This document shows positions 15,821-25,509 of a stretch of 64,000 bases of DNA, piece by piece. Positions within the stretch are counted from its first letter, which is position 1; each line of letters starts with the position of its first letter. The notes beneath the pieces are model-generated. The model did not search any database, was not told the origin of the DNA, and saw only the letters and a list, made by a program, of their open reading frames with translations. The position numbers were made by a program, and so were the translations under genes. The DNA lies in assembly GCA_947258545.1 (NCBI GenBank), contig CAMYJI010000021.1, forward strand, positions 1 through 64,000. Reading direction: 5' to 3'. Origin of the DNA: an uncultured Ectothiorhodospiraceae bacterium. Lineage in GTDB: Bacteria; Pseudomonadota; Gammaproteobacteria; UBA9214.

Positions 15821-16075
15821 ACTGCTGTCCCACTTAAAGAAATCTGAATACATGAAATAGGCTAACAATTTAGGATTAAACTTGATTTCCTGGTTGATGA
15901 GACATGAATTCAACGTGGGCGATATTTAATACACATTCCCTCTCCCAATTTTAGGAGAGGGTTAGGGTGAGGGTTAAAATCCCCATGAAATAAGCACTTT
16001 TTATGCAACTGCGTTGCAATCCCCTCGTCATAGCCTTTTCCCCAAAGGGAAGAAGTAATTAAGTGGGACAGCAGT
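15821..16075. mobile_element. 255-bp MITE-like element, copy 1
   Basis: Perfect 17-bp terminal inverted repeats ACTGCTGTCCCACTTAA (15821-15837) and its complement (16059-16075) bound a segment that is repeated, inverted, at 32176-32430. The interior contains the hairpin CCCTCTCCC/GGAGAGGG near 15947-15970 and no gene. The right end runs into the 3' end of the gene at 16028-17023 and supplies its last 15 codons and stop. Confidence 0.8.
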
Positions 16076-17023
16076 ACCGCCGTGGCCACCGCTGAATTCA
16101 GGCAGACCATCGATGACATCCTGCGGGATCTCTTCAGGTGCAAAACTGGTCAGCAGGTTGAGGTGGGTTTTATTGTCCGCACCGTACTCCTGGATTACAA
16201 GGTCCTGCGCGCCGTGATGGAAGGCCCATGTGTCATAACCGAAGGGCCTGATGGCGGTAATCTGCAGGAAGAATCCCGGACAGAGGCTGCTGGTCGTGTG
16301 CTGGCTGGCCATATTGATATTGCATTCGTCCGGGACGTCGATCGCCAGGCCGAGCGCAGCCTCCAAAGGTGAATCGATAACGGCAGGCTCGTCTTCCGGC
16401 AAAAACGGGAACAGTACCGAGAAATCGTCATTCAGGTCACTCGGCCAGTACCGGGTGCTGTCATCCATACCCTTGGTCGTGCCTTCCGTGATCCAGTGAA
16501 AATGCGTGTAGCTGCCGCCCTGGGGGATACACTGGCGCTCGCCGCGCATATTTCCATCGCTATCCACGACCGGGCAGATCATCCAGACCGGGTGATCGTG
16601 GTAGTGGTACAGGTACATGGCCTGGCAGCCATTGATTTCCGGAAAACAGGGGACGGCCCTGACCGTCCAAGCGGCCCTGCAGCCCTGGTAGTAGTGTTCC
16701 TGCTTGGTGCAGTGTTTCAGGACCGGGATATCGGCGAGATCACCGATCGTGGTTTTCTCGCCCGAATCGAAGACATAGAAATAACCCTCCAGCAGTGCCG
16801 ATTCATCCGAGGCGATCCCGTTGGCAAGGTCATCCACATGAAATATATCCCGGTATTTGAGTTCAATATGGGTGTCGATGTGATTGCCGAACAGGAAGGT
16901 GTAGGGATCTGCATGATTGTTCCAATCACGGATCTCGTCCTTGTTGGGCTTGGCCGCCCACGCGGGATTGGCAGACAGAAACAGCAGACCGGTGACGGTC
17001 AGGAAAGAAACAAGCTTGTGTAT
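16028..17023 (-). CDS. Secreted protein of unknown function, apparent ATA start, C-terminus rewritten by a MITE
   Basis: The reading frame upstream of the first usual start (GTG 16837) continues through a clear signal peptide (IHKLVSFLTVTGLLFLSANP, then AWA) back to ATA at 17023-17021. GAGG lies exactly seven bases before that ATA, so the start codon is either a rare ATA or a mutated ATG. The mature part begins AKPNKDEIRDWN, includes YTFLFGNHIDTHIELKY and several cysteines (CTKQEHYYQGC, CFPEINGC, CIPQGG, CNINM) and a histidine-rich YLYHYHDHP. I do not recognise the family. The last residues TAVPLNYFFPLGKRL come from the MITE end, so the original C-terminus is lost. It precedes no other gene on its strand before the activator region. 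Confidence 0.6.
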   Translation of the reverse strand: MHKLVSFLTVTGLLFLSANPAWAAKPNKDEIRDWNNHADPYTFLFGNHIDTHIELKYRDIFHVDDLANGIASDESALLEGYFYVFDSGEKTTIGDLADIPVLKHCTKQEHYYQGCRAAWTVRAVPCFPEINGCQAMYLYHYHDHPVWMICPVVDSDGNMRGERQCIPQGGSYTHFHWITEGTTKGMDDSTRYWPSDLNDDFSVLFPFLPEDEPAVIDSPLEAALGLAIDVPDECNINMASQHTTSSLCPGFFLQITAIRPFGYDTWAFHHGAQDLVIQEYGADNKTHLNLLTSFAPEEIPQDVIDGLPEFSGGHGGTAVPLNYFFPLGKRL

Positions 17024-17248
17024 GACGGCACCTCATGAATTGTTATAGGCCGTCCCTGGAAATTTTCAGTGGGGTTCCTTCAACTGTGACGACAGCTGCA
17101 TGACCACCCCCTCATGGCCCCACAGGTGAAGACTGATTAATTGGAAGGCTATGTTTTACACGTATAGGTTGAATATAGACCAACATCAGCGGAAGACAAT
17201 ACACCTCCTCGACACTGAAAGTTGACAAGCCCCCTGTCTCTACCTGGC

Positions 17249-19750
17249 CTACAACGCTAACTGCATTATCAGCAGGCAGTCCTGGAGGTTGATGACGCCG
17301 TTCGGCGCGCCACCTGGATAGAGGTCGCCGTGTGACAACTCAAGCTCTGTGGCCGGCACCTGGCCCAGCACGATGCGCTGGCAGATCAGCATATCCGCGG
17401 CATTGACCTCGCCGTTTGGTGCGCCCAGCGGCGCCAGGTCGCCGTCATTGTGGTTGAAGGTCAGCGGAATCGGGTCTACGCCATCGATCAGGCCGTCGTT
17501 ATCCGAATCCTCATCAAAGGGATCGGTGCCAAGGACACCCTCCTCCACGTCCGTCAGGCCGTCGTTGTCATCGTCCGGATCACACACGTCACCCAGGCCA
17601 TCCAACTCGTTGTCCGCCTGACCCGGGTTCGGGTCGAGCGGGCAATTGTCCGCCGCATCCAGTACCAGGTCATCGTCATCGTCCCCGTCACAGACATCAC
17701 CCTGGCCATCACTGTCGGTGTCCAGCTGATCCGGGTTGTAGGTGTTCGGACAGTTATCCAGCGGGTTGGTGATACCGTCCTCATCGGTATCCGGTATCAA
17801 CCATTCGGTGCTCGCCATGACATGGGGCGAGGCCATGCCGGTATTGAGCCAGGCCTCCAGCATGTTCAATCCCTCGTCGGCCAGGAAGGCATTGCCGCCG
17901 TTGTTGGCGAGGTACAGGAACTGGATGTACTCCCAGCTGGTCGGCTGGTAGAGCAGATCGATTTCGGCGCGGATGGCGCCCGGCGGCGGGGTCAGGGTCA
18001 GTTCGTCCCAGTAATTATAGGCGCCACCCGCTCCCGGATCGCCGTACTGGTCGGCCGGCACCGGCAGCGCGTTACGCTCCCGGGCGATGTCATAACTCAT
18101 GCCATAGGTGGGTATGCGGTTGTCCTTGATCACCGTGTTGTTGAGCACGAAATGGAAGGTCTCGTGCTCGCTGCCGGGGGCCATGCCGGCGAGACCGGCA
18201 ATGGTTGTGTCGGGTACACCGCTAAGCCGGTCGTAATCGAGGACAATCGGCCCGTAAGTAGACGCATCGAGCACCACCAACTGCGCGGCCCACGCCTGGG
18301 TCATGCCCATGTGGGCCTCGTAGATTCGGGTGTTGGTGCCCGTCAGGTCGAGCAGGGTTTCGACCTGGATGGCGGGGCCGCCGGCCGGATTGGCGACCGT
18401 GACGGGCTGGCCCCCGGCATCAAACAGCGGCCCGTATTCGCCGTCCTCGCGCAGCAGCACATCCGCGCCGGCATACCAGCGGATGTTCAGCCACATGCGC
18501 CGGCCTTCCGGGTAGCCCGAGATGAGCTTGTGGCCGGTGTGGTTGATGACCTTGAGCATGTCCCCGGTAATCGACAGGGTCGCCGCGTCGTCGAGCTGTG
18601 CGCGGGCCCGGTCGGCACCCTCGAGCATGGCCACGGTCTGGGCCGTGGTCATGCCCCCGCCGAGGCGCAGCTTGCCGAGACCGTCAAGGTACTGGATGGC
18701 CTGCGGCATCCAGTAGTTGCCACCGGTCATGTCGTGCAACGGCAGGTCGGCGCGTACGGGTACCCCGTTCTTGTTGCAGCCGGCACCCGTGACCGGTGGC
18801 AGGTGGCAGCTCTGGCAGCTGTAAAAGCGCGGTGCGCCATCCTGATAATCCGCCGTCCCGTCTGCAGGTCGATAGGCCGCCTGGTAGATGGTCTGCAGGG
18901 CCCCACCCTGGAGGTCCGCAGGCAGGGTCGGGTAGTCATCGACTTTCGTCTGGGACAACAGGCCCGCCTTGTACTCGCTGAAGGTGCGTTCCACGATGCC
19001 GTATTTGTAAGGGGGGTTGTTGAAGGCCGCCTTGGCGCCGACGGGTCCGCCCGGTGTGCCGTCGGCCGTTACCGGATCCGCCGTCGGCTGTGTGCCATTG
19101 TTGTGGGCCAGGTTGCCAACCACGGGATTGGAGACGTCATGGCAGGTCCCGCAGAAGTCCACCGAGCGATGGAACTGCGACTGCATGAACTGGTGGCGTG
19201 CCTCTGCATCACTGTAGGGCCCGAGCTTGTCACTGCCGCCCCACATCGATGACATGCCGCTGCCGTAATAGCCCTCGATGCCGTCGTTGGCGACAAAGGG
19301 CGCATTCATCACACCCGGATGCTCGGAATTATCCGTGTTGGTCAGTTTGTGGCAGAAGTCGCACTCCACGCCATCCGAGTCGCCCGCGGCCAGACCCGAA
19401 CCGTCGGTAGGAGTGGAACGCCCCGCCAGCCAGCCACCGGTGCTGTGGCAACGGATGCAGAGGTCGCCGGAACCATCGAAGTCCTGCTCGGCAATGGCCA
19501 CGGTCGCCCAGAAGATGGGGTCGCGGCCGGCATGCGCCATCATGCTGCCGCGCCAGTTGTGCGCCGGTTCGACCGCAGCGTCGTAACCGCCGTGACAGTT
19601 GTCGCACTTGTCGGGGGATTCCAGGGTGCCGATTTCATCGGGCTGGGTGCCGGGCTGCTGGACATCGGTGGGTACCGTCTCCGCCGCGTGGACGAAACCG
19701 GCGGCCGCCAGCAGGCATACCAGCAACAGGCGACACACCCGATTTGTCAT
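17249..19750 (-). CDS. Pentaheme cytochrome with thrombospondin type 3 and dockerin-like repeats
   Basis: An 833-residue secreted protein; ATG 19750 has GGAGG nine bases upstream and a signal peptide ending VHAAE. Five CxxCH sites lie in the first 330 residues: CDNCH, CIRCH, CDFCH, CGTCH, CQSCH. A middle region of about 300 residues has no motif I recognise. From about 660 to 770 there are calcium-binding thrombospondin type 3 repeats (DTDEDGITNPLDNCP, DTDSDGQGDVCD, DNCPLDPNPGQ, DSDNDGLIDG). The last 65 residues hold two dockerin-like loops (NDGDLAPLGAPNGEVNAADM and HGDLYPGGAPNGVINLQD). The combination suggests a surface protein held by a calcium-dependent anchor or partner; inference. Confidence 0.9.
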   Translation of the reverse strand: MTNRVCRLLLVCLLAAAGFVHAAETVPTDVQQPGTQPDEIGTLESPDKCDNCHGGYDAAVEPAHNWRGSMMAHAGRDPIFWATVAIAEQDFDGSGDLCIRCHSTGGWLAGRSTPTDGSGLAAGDSDGVECDFCHKLTNTDNSEHPGVMNAPFVANDGIEGYYGSGMSSMWGGSDKLGPYSDAEARHQFMQSQFHRSVDFCGTCHDVSNPVVGNLAHNNGTQPTADPVTADGTPGGPVGAKAAFNNPPYKYGIVERTFSEYKAGLLSQTKVDDYPTLPADLQGGALQTIYQAAYRPADGTADYQDGAPRFYSCQSCHLPPVTGAGCNKNGVPVRADLPLHDMTGGNYWMPQAIQYLDGLGKLRLGGGMTTAQTVAMLEGADRARAQLDDAATLSITGDMLKVINHTGHKLISGYPEGRRMWLNIRWYAGADVLLREDGEYGPLFDAGGQPVTVANPAGGPAIQVETLLDLTGTNTRIYEAHMGMTQAWAAQLVVLDASTYGPIVLDYDRLSGVPDTTIAGLAGMAPGSEHETFHFVLNNTVIKDNRIPTYGMSYDIARERNALPVPADQYGDPGAGGAYNYWDELTLTPPPGAIRAEIDLLYQPTSWEYIQFLYLANNGGNAFLADEGLNMLEAWLNTGMASPHVMASTEWLIPDTDEDGITNPLDNCPNTYNPDQLDTDSDGQGDVCDGDDDDDLVLDAADNCPLDPNPGQADNELDGLGDVCDPDDDNDGLTDVEEGVLGTDPFDEDSDNDGLIDGVDPIPLTFNHNDGDLAPLGAPNGEVNAADMLICQRIVLGQVPATELELSHGDLYPGGAPNGVINLQDCLLIMQLAL

Positions 19751-20012
19751 GAGCCCATTCCTCCGTCTGTTTTATTGGTTTTGGACGGACTGCATTATCA
19801 GCGCAGCATATTTAAAATGAGACTAACAATTGATTGGTGACCGATAAATGACCTGGGTCAAGCAAACGGATCATGAGGATGTGTGCGCGACCGAGCACAG
19901 GAAACTGCCAATAAATTCACTGCTTGCCGATAACCCGGCCTGCACCGCAGTATAATCAGAATAGCAACAGGCTGATCAGCAGCGATCTTCTTCCTGCAAC
20001 CGGAGATTACCG

Positions 20013-20750
20013 ATGAACGGTACAGCCGCAGTGCCGCAGCGCGAGGAGGACGCGGTCTTCCATGTGCACGGACTGACCAAGGTCTACCACATGGGCGAGG
20101 TCGACGTGCATGCGCTGCGCGGGGTGGACCTGGACCTGTATGGCGGTGAACTGGTGGTGCTGCTGGGCCCCTCCGGCAGCGGCAAGTCCACCCTGCTCAA
20201 CATCCTCGGCGGCCTTGACACCGCCACCGAGGGCGAGGTGCGCTACCGCGACCACGACCTCACCCACGCCAGCGAGGCCGAGCTCACCGAGTACCGCCGC
20301 GACCATGTCGGCTTTGTGTTCCAGTTCTACAACCTGATCCCCAGCTTGACCGCGCGCGAGAATGTCGCCGCCGTCACCGAGATCGTGGAACACCCCATGA
20401 CGCCCGAAGAGGCGCTGACACTGGTGCACCTGCAGGACCGCATGGACCACTTCCCCGCCCAGATGTCCGGCGGTGAACAGCAGCGCGTCGCCATCGCCCG
20501 CGCCATCGCCAAGAATCCCGCGGTACTGCTGTGCGACGAACCCACCGGGGCGCTGGACTCGCAGACCGGCGTGGTGGTGCTGGAGGCCCTGGAGCGCGCC
20601 AACCGCGAACTGGGCACCACCACCGCACTGATCACCCACAACGCCGGCATCGCAGCCATGGCCGACCGGGTGGTGCACATCACCGACGGCCACATCGGCT
20701 CGATCGAACACAACGCCGAGCGCAGACCAGCCCGGGAACTGAGCTGGTAA
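20013..20750 (+). CDS. ABC transporter ATP-binding protein, LolD/MacB family
   Basis: A 245-residue cytoplasmic ATPase with Walker [10 protein letters not shown] (about residue 52), Q-loop region FQFYNLIP, signature [14 protein letters not shown] and Walker [16 protein letters not shown] lies seven bases before ATG 20013. It is the first gene of a three-gene unit with an FtsX permease six bases downstream and an HlyD adaptor, the DevA-DevC-DevB or split MacB arrangement of exporters that push substrates across the envelope. Substrate unknown. Confidence 0.93.
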   Translation: MNGTAAVPQREEDAVFHVHGLTKVYHMGEVDVHALRGVDLDLYGGELVVLLGPSGSGKSTLLNILGGLDTATEGEVRYRDHDLTHASEAELTEYRRDHVGFVFQFYNLIPSLTARENVAAVTEIVEHPMTPEEALTLVHLQDRMDHFPAQMSGGEQQRVAIARAIAKNPAVLLCDEPTGALDSQTGVVVLEALERANRELGTTTALITHNAGIAAMADRVVHITDGHIGSIEHNAERRPARELSW

Positions 20751-20756
20751 CACGCC

Positions 20757-23120
20757 ATGCGGGCGCTGAATAAAAAACTCTGGCGCGACCTCTGGGACAT
20801 GCGCGGCATGGTGCTGGCCATTGCCCTGGTGCAGGTCGGCGGCATCGGCACCTTCGTGATGTCATTGACCACCTATGACTCGCTGGTGCTGTCGCGTGAC
20901 AACTATTACCGGGAGCAACGTTTCGCCGAGGTGTTCGCCTCCCTGAAGCGTGCGCCGAGCAGTCTGGCTGAACGCATCCGTGACATCCCCGGTGTCGACC
21001 AGGTCCAGACCAGCGTGGTGGCACCGGTGCGCCTGACCGTCAGCGGCTTCGGCGATCCGGTCACGGGCACCCTGGTGTCGATCCCGGACACCCACCCGCC
21101 GCTGCTCAATTCACTGCACCTGCGCCGTGGCCGCATCATCGAGGCTGGGCGCGATGACGAGGTGGTGATCAACGAGACCCTGGCCGATGCCCATGCGCTG
21201 GAACCCGGCGATCGGCTCACCGCGACCATCAATGGCCGGCGCAAGTCGCTCACCATCGTGGGCGTTGCCCTGTCACCCGAGTACATCTACGCGGTGGCCG
21301 CCGGCGCAGTATTTCCCGACGACAAACGCTACGGGGTGCTGTGGATGGGGCGTACACCGCTGGCGGCCGCCTATGACATGGAGGGCGCCTTCAATAGTGT
21401 CGCCCTGACACTGGCCCCGGGCGTGGTTGCCGAGGCGGTCATTCAGCGGCTGGACCTGTTGCTGGCGCGCTACGGCAGTCACGGGGCCTACCCGCGCAAG
21501 GACCAGATCTCCCACCGCTTCCTGACCGAGGAACTGCACGGCCTGGAGATCATGGCGCTGGTCTTCCCGGTGATCTTCCTCGGGGTGGCGGCCTTCTTGC
21601 TCAACGTGGTGATCAGCCGGCTAATCGACACCCAGCGCGAGCAGATCGCGATCCTCAAGGCCTTCGGCTACAGCAACCGGGATGTCGGACGCCACTACGC
21701 CGCCCTGGTACTGGTGATCGTGCTGCTGGGGCTGGCCGGTGGCATCGCCGTGGGCATCTGGATGGGCACAGGCCTCAGTGGCATCTACGCGGAGTTCTAT
21801 CACTTCCCGGTCCTAAACTACGTGCTGGAGCCCTGGGTCATCGCCCTCGCCGCCCTGGTGAGTCTTGCGGCCGGATTGGCCGGCACCCTGTACGCGGTGC
21901 GCCGCGCCGTGCGCCTGCCACCCGCCGAGGCCATGCGCCCGGCGTCCCCCACCGCCTACCGCCCCACCCTGATCGAGCGACTCGGCCTGCAGCGCTGGTT
22001 ATCCCAACCGACCCGCATGATCGCGCGCCACGTAGAGCGGCGCCCGTTCAAGTCGTTACTCACCGTGGCCGGCATCGCCGCCGCCTGCGGCGTCATTATG
22101 GTGTCCAACTTCCAGGAGGACTCCATCCACTACATGATCGATGTGCAATATGCGATGAGCGAACGCCAGGACCTGTCGGTGATCTTCACCGAACCGAGTT
22201 CCCATGACGCCCTGTACTCACTGGCCGGGCTCGAGGGTGTCGAACACGTCGAGGGGGTGCGCACGGTACCGGCGCGCCTGCGCTTCGAACACCGCAGTTA
22301 TCTGGGCTCGTTGCAGGGACTGGAACCCGACGGCCAGCTGCGCAGGCTGCTGGATGCGCAACTGCAACACGTCGAACTGCCGGCCGAGGGCGTGTTGCTG
22401 ACGGACTACCTGGCCGAGCTGCTGGACATCAAGCCGGGGGAATTACTGACCGTGGAGGTCCTCGAAGGCAACCGCACCGTGCTGCAGATCCCGGTCACCG
22501 GACTGACCAATGAATACCTCGGCGTGTCCGCCTACCTGCGGCGCGCAGTCCTCAATCGCCTGCTGCGCGAGGACAATGCCGTCAGCGGTGCCTACCTTGC
22601 CGTGGATGACGCCTACCACGACCAAATCTATGCGGACCTGGACGCGATGCCGCGGGTCGCGGGGACCGTGGTGCGCGAGAGCGCCATCAAGAGCTTCTAC
22701 CAGACCATGGAAGAGACCATCCTGTTCTTCACCTTCGTCACTGCGCTGCTGGGCGGCAGCATCGCCTTCGGCATGGTCTACAACAGTGCCCGCATCGCGC
22801 TGTCGGAGCGGGACCGCGAGCTGGCCAGCCTGCGGGTACTCGGGTTCACCCACGGCGAAATCGCCTACATCATGCTGGGCGAGCTGGCCGTGCTGACACT
22901 GGCCGCCCTGCCGCTGGGTTTCCTGTTCGGCCGGGGGCTGTGCGCCTACCTGTCACACGAAATACGCTCCGACCTGTACCGGGTACCGTTGGTTCTGGAA
23001 CCCAATACCTATGCCTTCGCCTCTGCCATAGTACTGGCCTCGGCGGCGATTTCCGGCCTGATGATGTGGCACAAGCTGAAGCGCCTCGACCTGATCGGTG
23101 TGCTTAAGACACGGGAATAG
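20757..23120 (+). CDS. FtsX-type ABC exporter permease (duplicated FtsX domain)
   Basis: A 787-residue inner-membrane protein. One transmembrane helix near residues 18-38 is followed by a large periplasmic domain, then FtsX domain 1 (about 262-390, with [23 protein letters not shown]), a second periplasmic domain and FtsX domain 2 (about 650-780, with [22 protein letters not shown]). The two QREQ/ERDRE-type coupling motifs mark the sites that contact the ATPase encoded just upstream. It belongs to the same operon. Confidence 0.92.
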   Translation: MRALNKKLWRDLWDMRGMVLAIALVQVGGIGTFVMSLTTYDSLVLSRDNYYREQRFAEVFASLKRAPSSLAERIRDIPGVDQVQTSVVAPVRLTVSGFGDPVTGTLVSIPDTHPPLLNSLHLRRGRIIEAGRDDEVVINETLADAHALEPGDRLTATINGRRKSLTIVGVALSPEYIYAVAAGAVFPDDKRYGVLWMGRTPLAAAYDMEGAFNSVALTLAPGVVAEAVIQRLDLLLARYGSHGAYPRKDQISHRFLTEELHGLEIMALVFPVIFLGVAAFLLNVVISRLIDTQREQIAILKAFGYSNRDVGRHYAALVLVIVLLGLAGGIAVGIWMGTGLSGIYAEFYHFPVLNYVLEPWVIALAALVSLAAGLAGTLYAVRRAVRLPPAEAMRPASPTAYRPTLIERLGLQRWLSQPTRMIARHVERRPFKSLLTVAGIAAACGVIMVSNFQEDSIHYMIDVQYAMSERQDLSVIFTEPSSHDALYSLAGLEGVEHVEGVRTVPARLRFEHRSYLGSLQGLEPDGQLRRLLDAQLQHVELPAEGVLLTDYLAELLDIKPGELLTVEVLEGNRTVLQIPVTGLTNEYLGVSAYLRRAVLNRLLREDNAVSGAYLAVDDAYHDQIYADLDAMPRVAGTVVRESAIKSFYQTMEETILFFTFVTALLGGSIAFGMVYNSARIALSERDRELASLRVLGFTHGEIAYIMLGELAVLTLAALPLGFLFGRGLCAYLSHEIRSDLYRVPLVLEPNTYAFASAIVLASAAISGLMMWHKLKRLDLIGVLKTRE

Positions 23121-23317
23121 ACTCAAGCCCGCATTTTCATCGGGCGGTGATAGATTCACAAAAGATTCTGAAATGATGAACGGACTGCTGATCAGAAACA
23201 AGATAGTGTGTCATCGGGCCTTGCCTGTCCCGGTGAGAAATGCGGGCCAGAGTATTTATTCAGTTAAACTGGAACCTCTATCATAAATACGAACTGTGTT
23301 ATGAGGAAGAAATCGCC

Positions 23318-24523
23318 ATGAGCCGGTCGAGAAACATTGGCCTCATCGCCGCGGCAATCGCCGTCCTGGCCGCACTGGCCTGGGGTTACCGCCCGCGCCC
23401 GGTACTGGTGGAAGTGGCCGTGGTGGAGCGCGGCCCACTGCGTGTAGTGGTCGAGGAGGAAGGCCAGACCCGGGTCAAGGACCGCTACGTGATCTCCGCG
23501 CCGGTGGCCGGCTACCTGCAACGCATCGAACTGGAGGTCGGGGACAGCGTGAGCCAGGGCCAGACCCTGGCGCAGCTGGAACCACTACGCCCCGAGGTAC
23601 TGGACCCGCGCAGCCAGGCCCGCGCCGAGGCCCAGGTCGCCGCGGCCGAGGCCGCGATGAAGGGCGCCGACGAGGCGGTCACCGCTGCACGTGCCGAAGC
23701 CCGCTATGCGCGTTCCGAGTATACGCGCAAGAAAAAGTTGCGTGCGAACGCCCTGATCTCGCAGGACGCACTCGACCAGGCAGAAAACCATAATCGCCAG
23801 GCCAGCGCCGCACTGCATTCGGCCGAATTCGCCGTGGACGTCGCGCGCTTCGAACTGGAGGCCGCGCGCACCTCCCTGGACTATTCGCTGGCGGATAACG
23901 GGGTATCGGTACTACCGGCGGTTAGTTTGAAGGCACCGGTTGATAGCCGGGTGCTGCGTATCGAACACGAAAGCGAGGGCGTCGTCAGCACGGCACAGCC
24001 CCTGCTCGAGATCGGCGATTCATCGGCCCTGGAAATCACGGTGGATGTCCTGTCGGCCGATGCCGTACGGATACAAACCGGTAACCGCGTCATTTTCCAT
24101 CGCTGGGGCGGCGATCAATCCCTGGAGGGCGTGGTGCGGACGGTCGAACCCGTCGGCTTTACCAAGATCTCCGCACTCGGTGTCGAGGAGCAACGGGTCT
24201 GGGTGATCGCCGACCTGACCTCGCCGCGGGATGAGTGGCTGTCACTGGGTGACGGTTACCGGGTCGAGGCGCACTTCATCCTCTGGGAGGCCGATGACGT
24301 CCTGCAACTCCCCGCCAATGCCCTGTTTCGGCATGCCGGCGGCTGGGCGGTCTTCAGCGTGGAAAACGGGTATGCCCGCCGTCGTGAAATCGAAACCGGG
24401 CAGCGTAACGGGCTGGTCGCCGAGGTGCTCACGGGACTCGACGCGGGGGCCCGGGTCATCCTGCACCCCGATGACCGCGTCGAGGACGGGGTGCGGGTCG
24501 AGATCCAGCAGGCAGACCAGTAA
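23318..24523 (+). CDS. HlyD/MacA-family periplasmic adaptor
   Basis: A 401-residue membrane-fusion protein starting at ATG 23318 (GAGGAAG upstream; the longer frame from 23240 lacks support). It has an N-terminal membrane anchor (LIAAAIAVLAALAWGY), a split biotinyl-lipoyl domain (GYLQRIELEVGDSVSQGQTLAQLEP and LKAPVDSRVLRIEHE), an alanine/glutamate-rich coiled-coil hairpin (about residues 95-195) and beta-barrel parts. It would link the FtsX permease to an outer-membrane channel; no TolC-like gene is in the window. Confidence 0.9.
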   Translation: MSRSRNIGLIAAAIAVLAALAWGYRPRPVLVEVAVVERGPLRVVVEEEGQTRVKDRYVISAPVAGYLQRIELEVGDSVSQGQTLAQLEPLRPEVLDPRSQARAEAQVAAAEAAMKGADEAVTAARAEARYARSEYTRKKKLRANALISQDALDQAENHNRQASAALHSAEFAVDVARFELEAARTSLDYSLADNGVSVLPAVSLKAPVDSRVLRIEHESEGVVSTAQPLLEIGDSSALEITVDVLSADAVRIQTGNRVIFHRWGGDQSLEGVVRTVEPVGFTKISALGVEEQRVWVIADLTSPRDEWLSLGDGYRVEAHFILWEADDVLQLPANALFRHAGGWAVFSVENGYARRREIETGQRNGLVAEVLTGLDAGARVILHPDDRVEDGVRVEIQQADQ

Positions 24524-24617
24524 CCCGCCTTGCTTAAAAATCATAAAGTTGACGCCGATCAATACATTCCCGGCAGAACCGGCTATTCTTAATTATGAAG
24601 AATACAGAGGATAAAAT

Positions 24618-24995
24618 ATGCACATACCATTACAGATCATCTTCCATAACATGGAGCCGTCTGACGCCGTAGAAGCCAACATCAAAGAAAAGGCGGCCAA
24701 ACTCGAACGATTCAGTGACAAAATCACCAGCTGCCGGGTCACGGTAGAAGCGCCACATAAACACCATCACAAGGGCAACATCTACCACATCGCCGTGGAT
24801 ATTGTCGTGCCTGATGCGGAGGTCGTGGTCAGCCGCAGCCCGCAGGACAATCATGCCCATGAGGACATCTATGTGGCGATACGTGATTCCTTCAAGAGTG
24901 CACGCCGTCAGCTGGAAGACTACGAGCTGAAGCGCCGCGGGAAGATCAAGCGCCACGAGATCTACGAGCCGGTCCCCGGCCAGGTGGCCGAATAA
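24618..24995 (+). CDS. hpf: Ribosome hibernation promoting factor, HPF/RaiA family
   Basis: A 125-residue protein with the compact beta-alpha-beta-beta-beta-alpha fold sequence of HPF/RaiA: MHIPLQIIFHNMEPSDAVEANIKEKAAKLERF and a C-terminal helix DSFKSARRQLEDYELKRRGK. The length fits the short or intermediate forms rather than the long form with a dimerising tail. GAGGATAAAAT precedes ATG 24618. It would bind the small ribosomal subunit in stationary phase. It is not beside rpoN here, unlike the common arrangement. Confidence 0.85.
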   Translation: MHIPLQIIFHNMEPSDAVEANIKEKAAKLERFSDKITSCRVTVEAPHKHHHKGNIYHIAVDIVVPDAEVVVSRSPQDNHAHEDIYVAIRDSFKSARRQLEDYELKRRGKIKRHEIYEPVPGQVAE

Positions 24996-25005
24996 ACCAT
25001 GCCCC

Positions 25006-25030
25006 CGGGGTGGCGTTTGACGCCACCCCG
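25006..25030 (+). terminator. Strong hairpin after hpf
   Basis: A perfect 11-bp stem, CGGGGTGGCGT (25006-25016) with ACGCCACCCCG (25020-25030), three-base loop, followed by ACGTTT. The weak T tract leaves it unclear whether it acts alone as a terminator. Confidence 0.6.
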
Positions 25031-25048
25031 ACGTTTAACTGACACCTC

Positions 25049-25459
25049 ATGTGGAGGCACTTCCACCACGAGGCCGATATCGGGATTATCGGCCTGGGTG
25101 AAACCCTCGAACAGGCCTTCGAGGAAGCCGCCGTCGCCCTGACGGCGGTGATCACCGATCCAGAAACCGTTAGCTGCCGCGAGACCGTGGCGCTGGACTG
25201 CGAGGCGCCGGATACGGAACTGTTGCTGGTCGACTGGCTCAATGCCATCGTCTACGAGATGGCCACGCGCCGCATGCTGTTCCGACGCTTCAGCGTTGCG
25301 CTCAACGACAACCGCCTGCACGCGACCGCCTGCGGTGAGGCGGTCGATATCCGGCGCCACCAGCCTGCCGCCGAGGTCAAGGGCGCCACCTATACGGCAC
25401 TTGAAATCCATGCGGACGCCGACGGCATCTGGCATGCCCAATGCGTCGTAGATGTCTAG
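25049..25459 (+). CDS. Archease
   Basis: A 136-residue protein with the archease signature: an N-terminal [11 protein letters not shown] metal-site motif, [26 protein letters not shown] and a C-terminal [11 protein letters not shown]. Archease speeds multiple turnover and guanylylation of the RNA ligase RtcB, whose gene starts 51 bases after this stop, so the two form a functional pair. The start ATG 25049 has no strong ribosome binding site. Confidence 0.9.
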   Translation: MWRHFHHEADIGIIGLGETLEQAFEEAAVALTAVITDPETVSCRETVALDCEAPDTELLLVDWLNAIVYEMATRRMLFRRFSVALNDNRLHATACGEAVDIRRHQPAAEVKGATYTALEIHADADGIWHAQCVVDV

Positions 25460-25509
25460 ACTTACAACAGAGCACGTTTAATTCTGTCGCAACGCGCGGG
25501 ATATCAGCC

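Noticed and set aside
15947-15970. CCCTCTCCC/GGAGAGGG hairpin considered as a terminator
   Set aside because: It is an internal part of the MITE and recurs at 32290-32312, so it is better described as element structure.
17450-19252. 600-residue plus-strand frame opposite the pentaheme protein
   Set aside because: Antisense shadow of the TSP3 and heme regions, no start signal or motif.
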